A DNA stretch of 5,922 nt, taken from assembly GCA_024641835.1 (NCBI GenBank), contig JAHECH010000306.1, forward strand, positions 1-5,922. The letters are read 5' to 3'. Positions within the stretch are counted from its first letter, which is position 1. The number at the start of each line of letters is the position of its first letter. Below, piece by piece: positions 4,789-5,922 of the stretch. Both the position numbers and the translations under genes were made by a program. The notes beneath the pieces are model-generated. The model had not been told where the DNA came from, ran no database searches, and worked only from the letters and a program-made list of their open reading frames with translations. The DNA comes from Deltaproteobacteria bacterium. GTDB lineage: Bacteria; Desulfobacterota; DSM-4660; Desulfatiglandales; HGW-15.

Positions 4789-5922
4789 ATGACGATCCCT
4801 AAGGACAGTTCAGTCGCAGAAAAGGTTCCATTCTGGCTTGACCCCAAGAAAAGGGCGATCCTCTTTCAATTCTTTTCTTTATGTGTCGTAGGGTTGATCG
4901 CTTACTATCTCATATCCAACACCATCATTAATCTCAAAAAGCAGAGCATCGCCACAGGATTTGGCTTTCTCCAGAGGGAAGCTTCCTTTGAGATAGGGGA
5001 ATCCCTTATTCCGTATTCAGCCGCCAGTTCCTATGGTCGCGCTTTGCTGGTCGGAGCCCTGAACACCATAAAGGTCTCTTTTGCCGGGGTTGTCATCACC
5101 CTGCTTTTCGGGACCATCATCGGTGTGGCACGCCTTTCTGCGAACTGGCTGGTCGCTAAACTGGCCGGTGTTTACATCGAGGTCATGCAGGATATCCCGA
5201 TCCTGCTTCAGCTGTTTTTCTGGTATGCGGTCTTTTACGAGATCTTTCCAATACCCCGGCAGGCCCTAAATCCCGTGAGCGGTCTATTTCTCAGTAATAG
5301 AGGGCTGACCTTTATGATTCCCGGAGCCCACCCGGCTAATAAATACATCCTCTTGGCCCTCCTGGTGGGCTGTGTGGCGGCCTATGTCATCCGACGGTGG
5401 TCGAGGTTGCGGCAGGAGAGTACGGGGCAGTATTTCCCTGCCTTTCGTGTCGGCACAGCCATTGTTTTCGGCCTACCCTTATTGGTCTGGTTGGCTTTCG
5501 GCGCCCCCATGAAAATGAACGTCCCTAAACTGGCGGGATTCAATTTTGAGGGAGGCGTGACGCTGAGCCCGGAGTTTTCAGCTCTTTTGCTGGGACTCGT
5601 CTTGTATACGTCCGCTTTTGTGGCAGAAGTCGTCCGTGCAGGGATCCAATCGGTCAGCAAGGGGCAGCGAGAAGCGGCCATGGCGATCGGTCTCAGGCCA
5701 ACCCTCGTCCTCAATCTGGTAATCTTACCTCAGGCCCTGCGAGTCATCATACCTCCCCTTACCAGCCAGATGCTCAATTTGATCAAGAACAGTTCCCTGG
5801 CTGTGGCCATCGGATATCCCGACTTCGTCTCTGTGGCCAACACAACGATCAACCAGACAGGCCAGTCCATTGAAGGCGTCGCCCTGATCATGGCTGTCTA
5901 TCTCGTTTTCAGCCTTTCTACT
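4789..5922 (+). CDS. aapQ: General L-amino-acid ABC transporter, permease AapQ (3' end cut off)
   Basis: The frame runs from ATG 4789 to the window edge without a stop, giving 378 residues of a family of about 400. It is an inner-membrane permease that would pair with AapM and the ATPase AapP to import amino acids delivered by AapJ. Evidence: N-terminal PFWLDPKKRAILFQ (14-27) and a first membrane helix near 29-45; GFGFLQREASFEIGESLIPY (57-76); YGRALLVGALNTIKV (82-96), the start of the permease domain; IPILLQLFFWYAVFY (136-150); and the long AapQ-type insert with NRGL (170-173). The cytoplasmic EAA loop KGQREAAMAIGL (291-302) contacts the ATPase, followed by LPQALRVIIPPLTSQMLNLI (313-332) and KNSSLAVAIGYPD. 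QDIP (134-137) replaces the more usual R-N-x-P. No good Shine-Dalgarno precedes the ATG (ACGTAAACGAA), which lies just after the hairpin cluster. The start is chosen from the family N-terminus; an in-frame GTG at 4717 would add an unlikely tail. Confidence 0.93.
   Translation, partial: MTIPKDSSVAEKVPFWLDPKKRAILFQFFSLCVVGLIAYYLISNTIINLKKQSIATGFGFLQREASFEIGESLIPYSAASSYGRALLVGALNTIKVSFAGVVITLLFGTIIGVARLSANWLVAKLAGVYIEVMQDIPILLQLFFWYAVFYEIFPIPRQALNPVSGLFLSNRGLTFMIPGAHPANKYILLALLVGCVAAYVIRRWSRLRQESTGQYFPAFRVGTAIVFGLPLLVWLAFGAPMKMNVPKLAGFNFEGGVTLSPEFSALLLGLVLYTSAFVAEVVRAGIQSVSKGQREAAMAIGLRPTLVLNLVILPQALRVIIPPLTSQMLNLIKNSSLAVAIGYPDFVSVANTTINQTGQSIEGVALIMAVYLVFSLST

Noticed and set aside
5382..5714. 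A 110-codon minus-strand frame inside aapQ
   Set aside because: It lies opposite the conserved permease domain, and the composition is that of a complement shadow.

Overview
The window is a stretch of moderately GC-rich bacterial chromosome. It is cut inside a gene at both ends. The gene content points to a Gram-negative proteobacterium-like host: a periplasmic binding protein and permease of the general L-amino-acid (Aap/Bzt) ABC transporter. A short decayed fragment resembles a protein family (DUF6178) that I associate mainly with Deltaproteobacteria/Desulfobacterota. That taxonomic hint is inference and rests on remembered family patterns.

Layout. Bases 2-478 (+) are the 3' part of a DUF72/YecE-like gene. 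Bases 479-790 (+) hold no intact gene, but the same frame reads through a recognisable fragment of another coding sequence, probably a pseudogene remnant. Two minus-strand genes follow, read from right to left: a class-IV PLP aminotransferase of the branched-chain type (3096-2179), then, 180 bases downstream, a major facilitator superfamily transporter (1998-760). To the right of a 409-base divergent intergenic region, the plus strand carries aapJ (3506-4525) and then aapQ (4789 to the window end, cut off). The rest of the transporter (a second permease and an ATPase, aapM and aapP in known systems) would be expected beyond the right edge.

Regulatory DNA. The divergent region contains an AT-rich core (about 3240-3310) with a 25-base near-perfect palindrome at 3255-3279. 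It lies between two weak but properly spaced sigma-70-like promoters, one facing each way, and suggests shared control of amino-acid uptake (aapJQ) and amino-acid transamination (with the MFS carrier). The 263 bases between aapJ and aapQ are dense in inverted repeats: a 9-bp hairpin just after aapJ, a pair of mutually exclusive hairpins at 4621-4683, and a 90-base unit (4688-4777) with 10-bp terminal inverted repeats enclosing two more hairpins. Two of these hairpins share a 20-base design that differs only by compensatory base pairs.

Functionally, the centre and right of the window look like an amino-acid acquisition and metabolism locus. The binding protein captures amino acids in the periplasm, the permease imports them, and the aminotransferase interconverts them with 2-oxo acids. 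The MFS protein may move a related metabolite, but its substrate cannot be read from the sequence. The least explained part of the window is the hairpin cluster between aapJ and aapQ.
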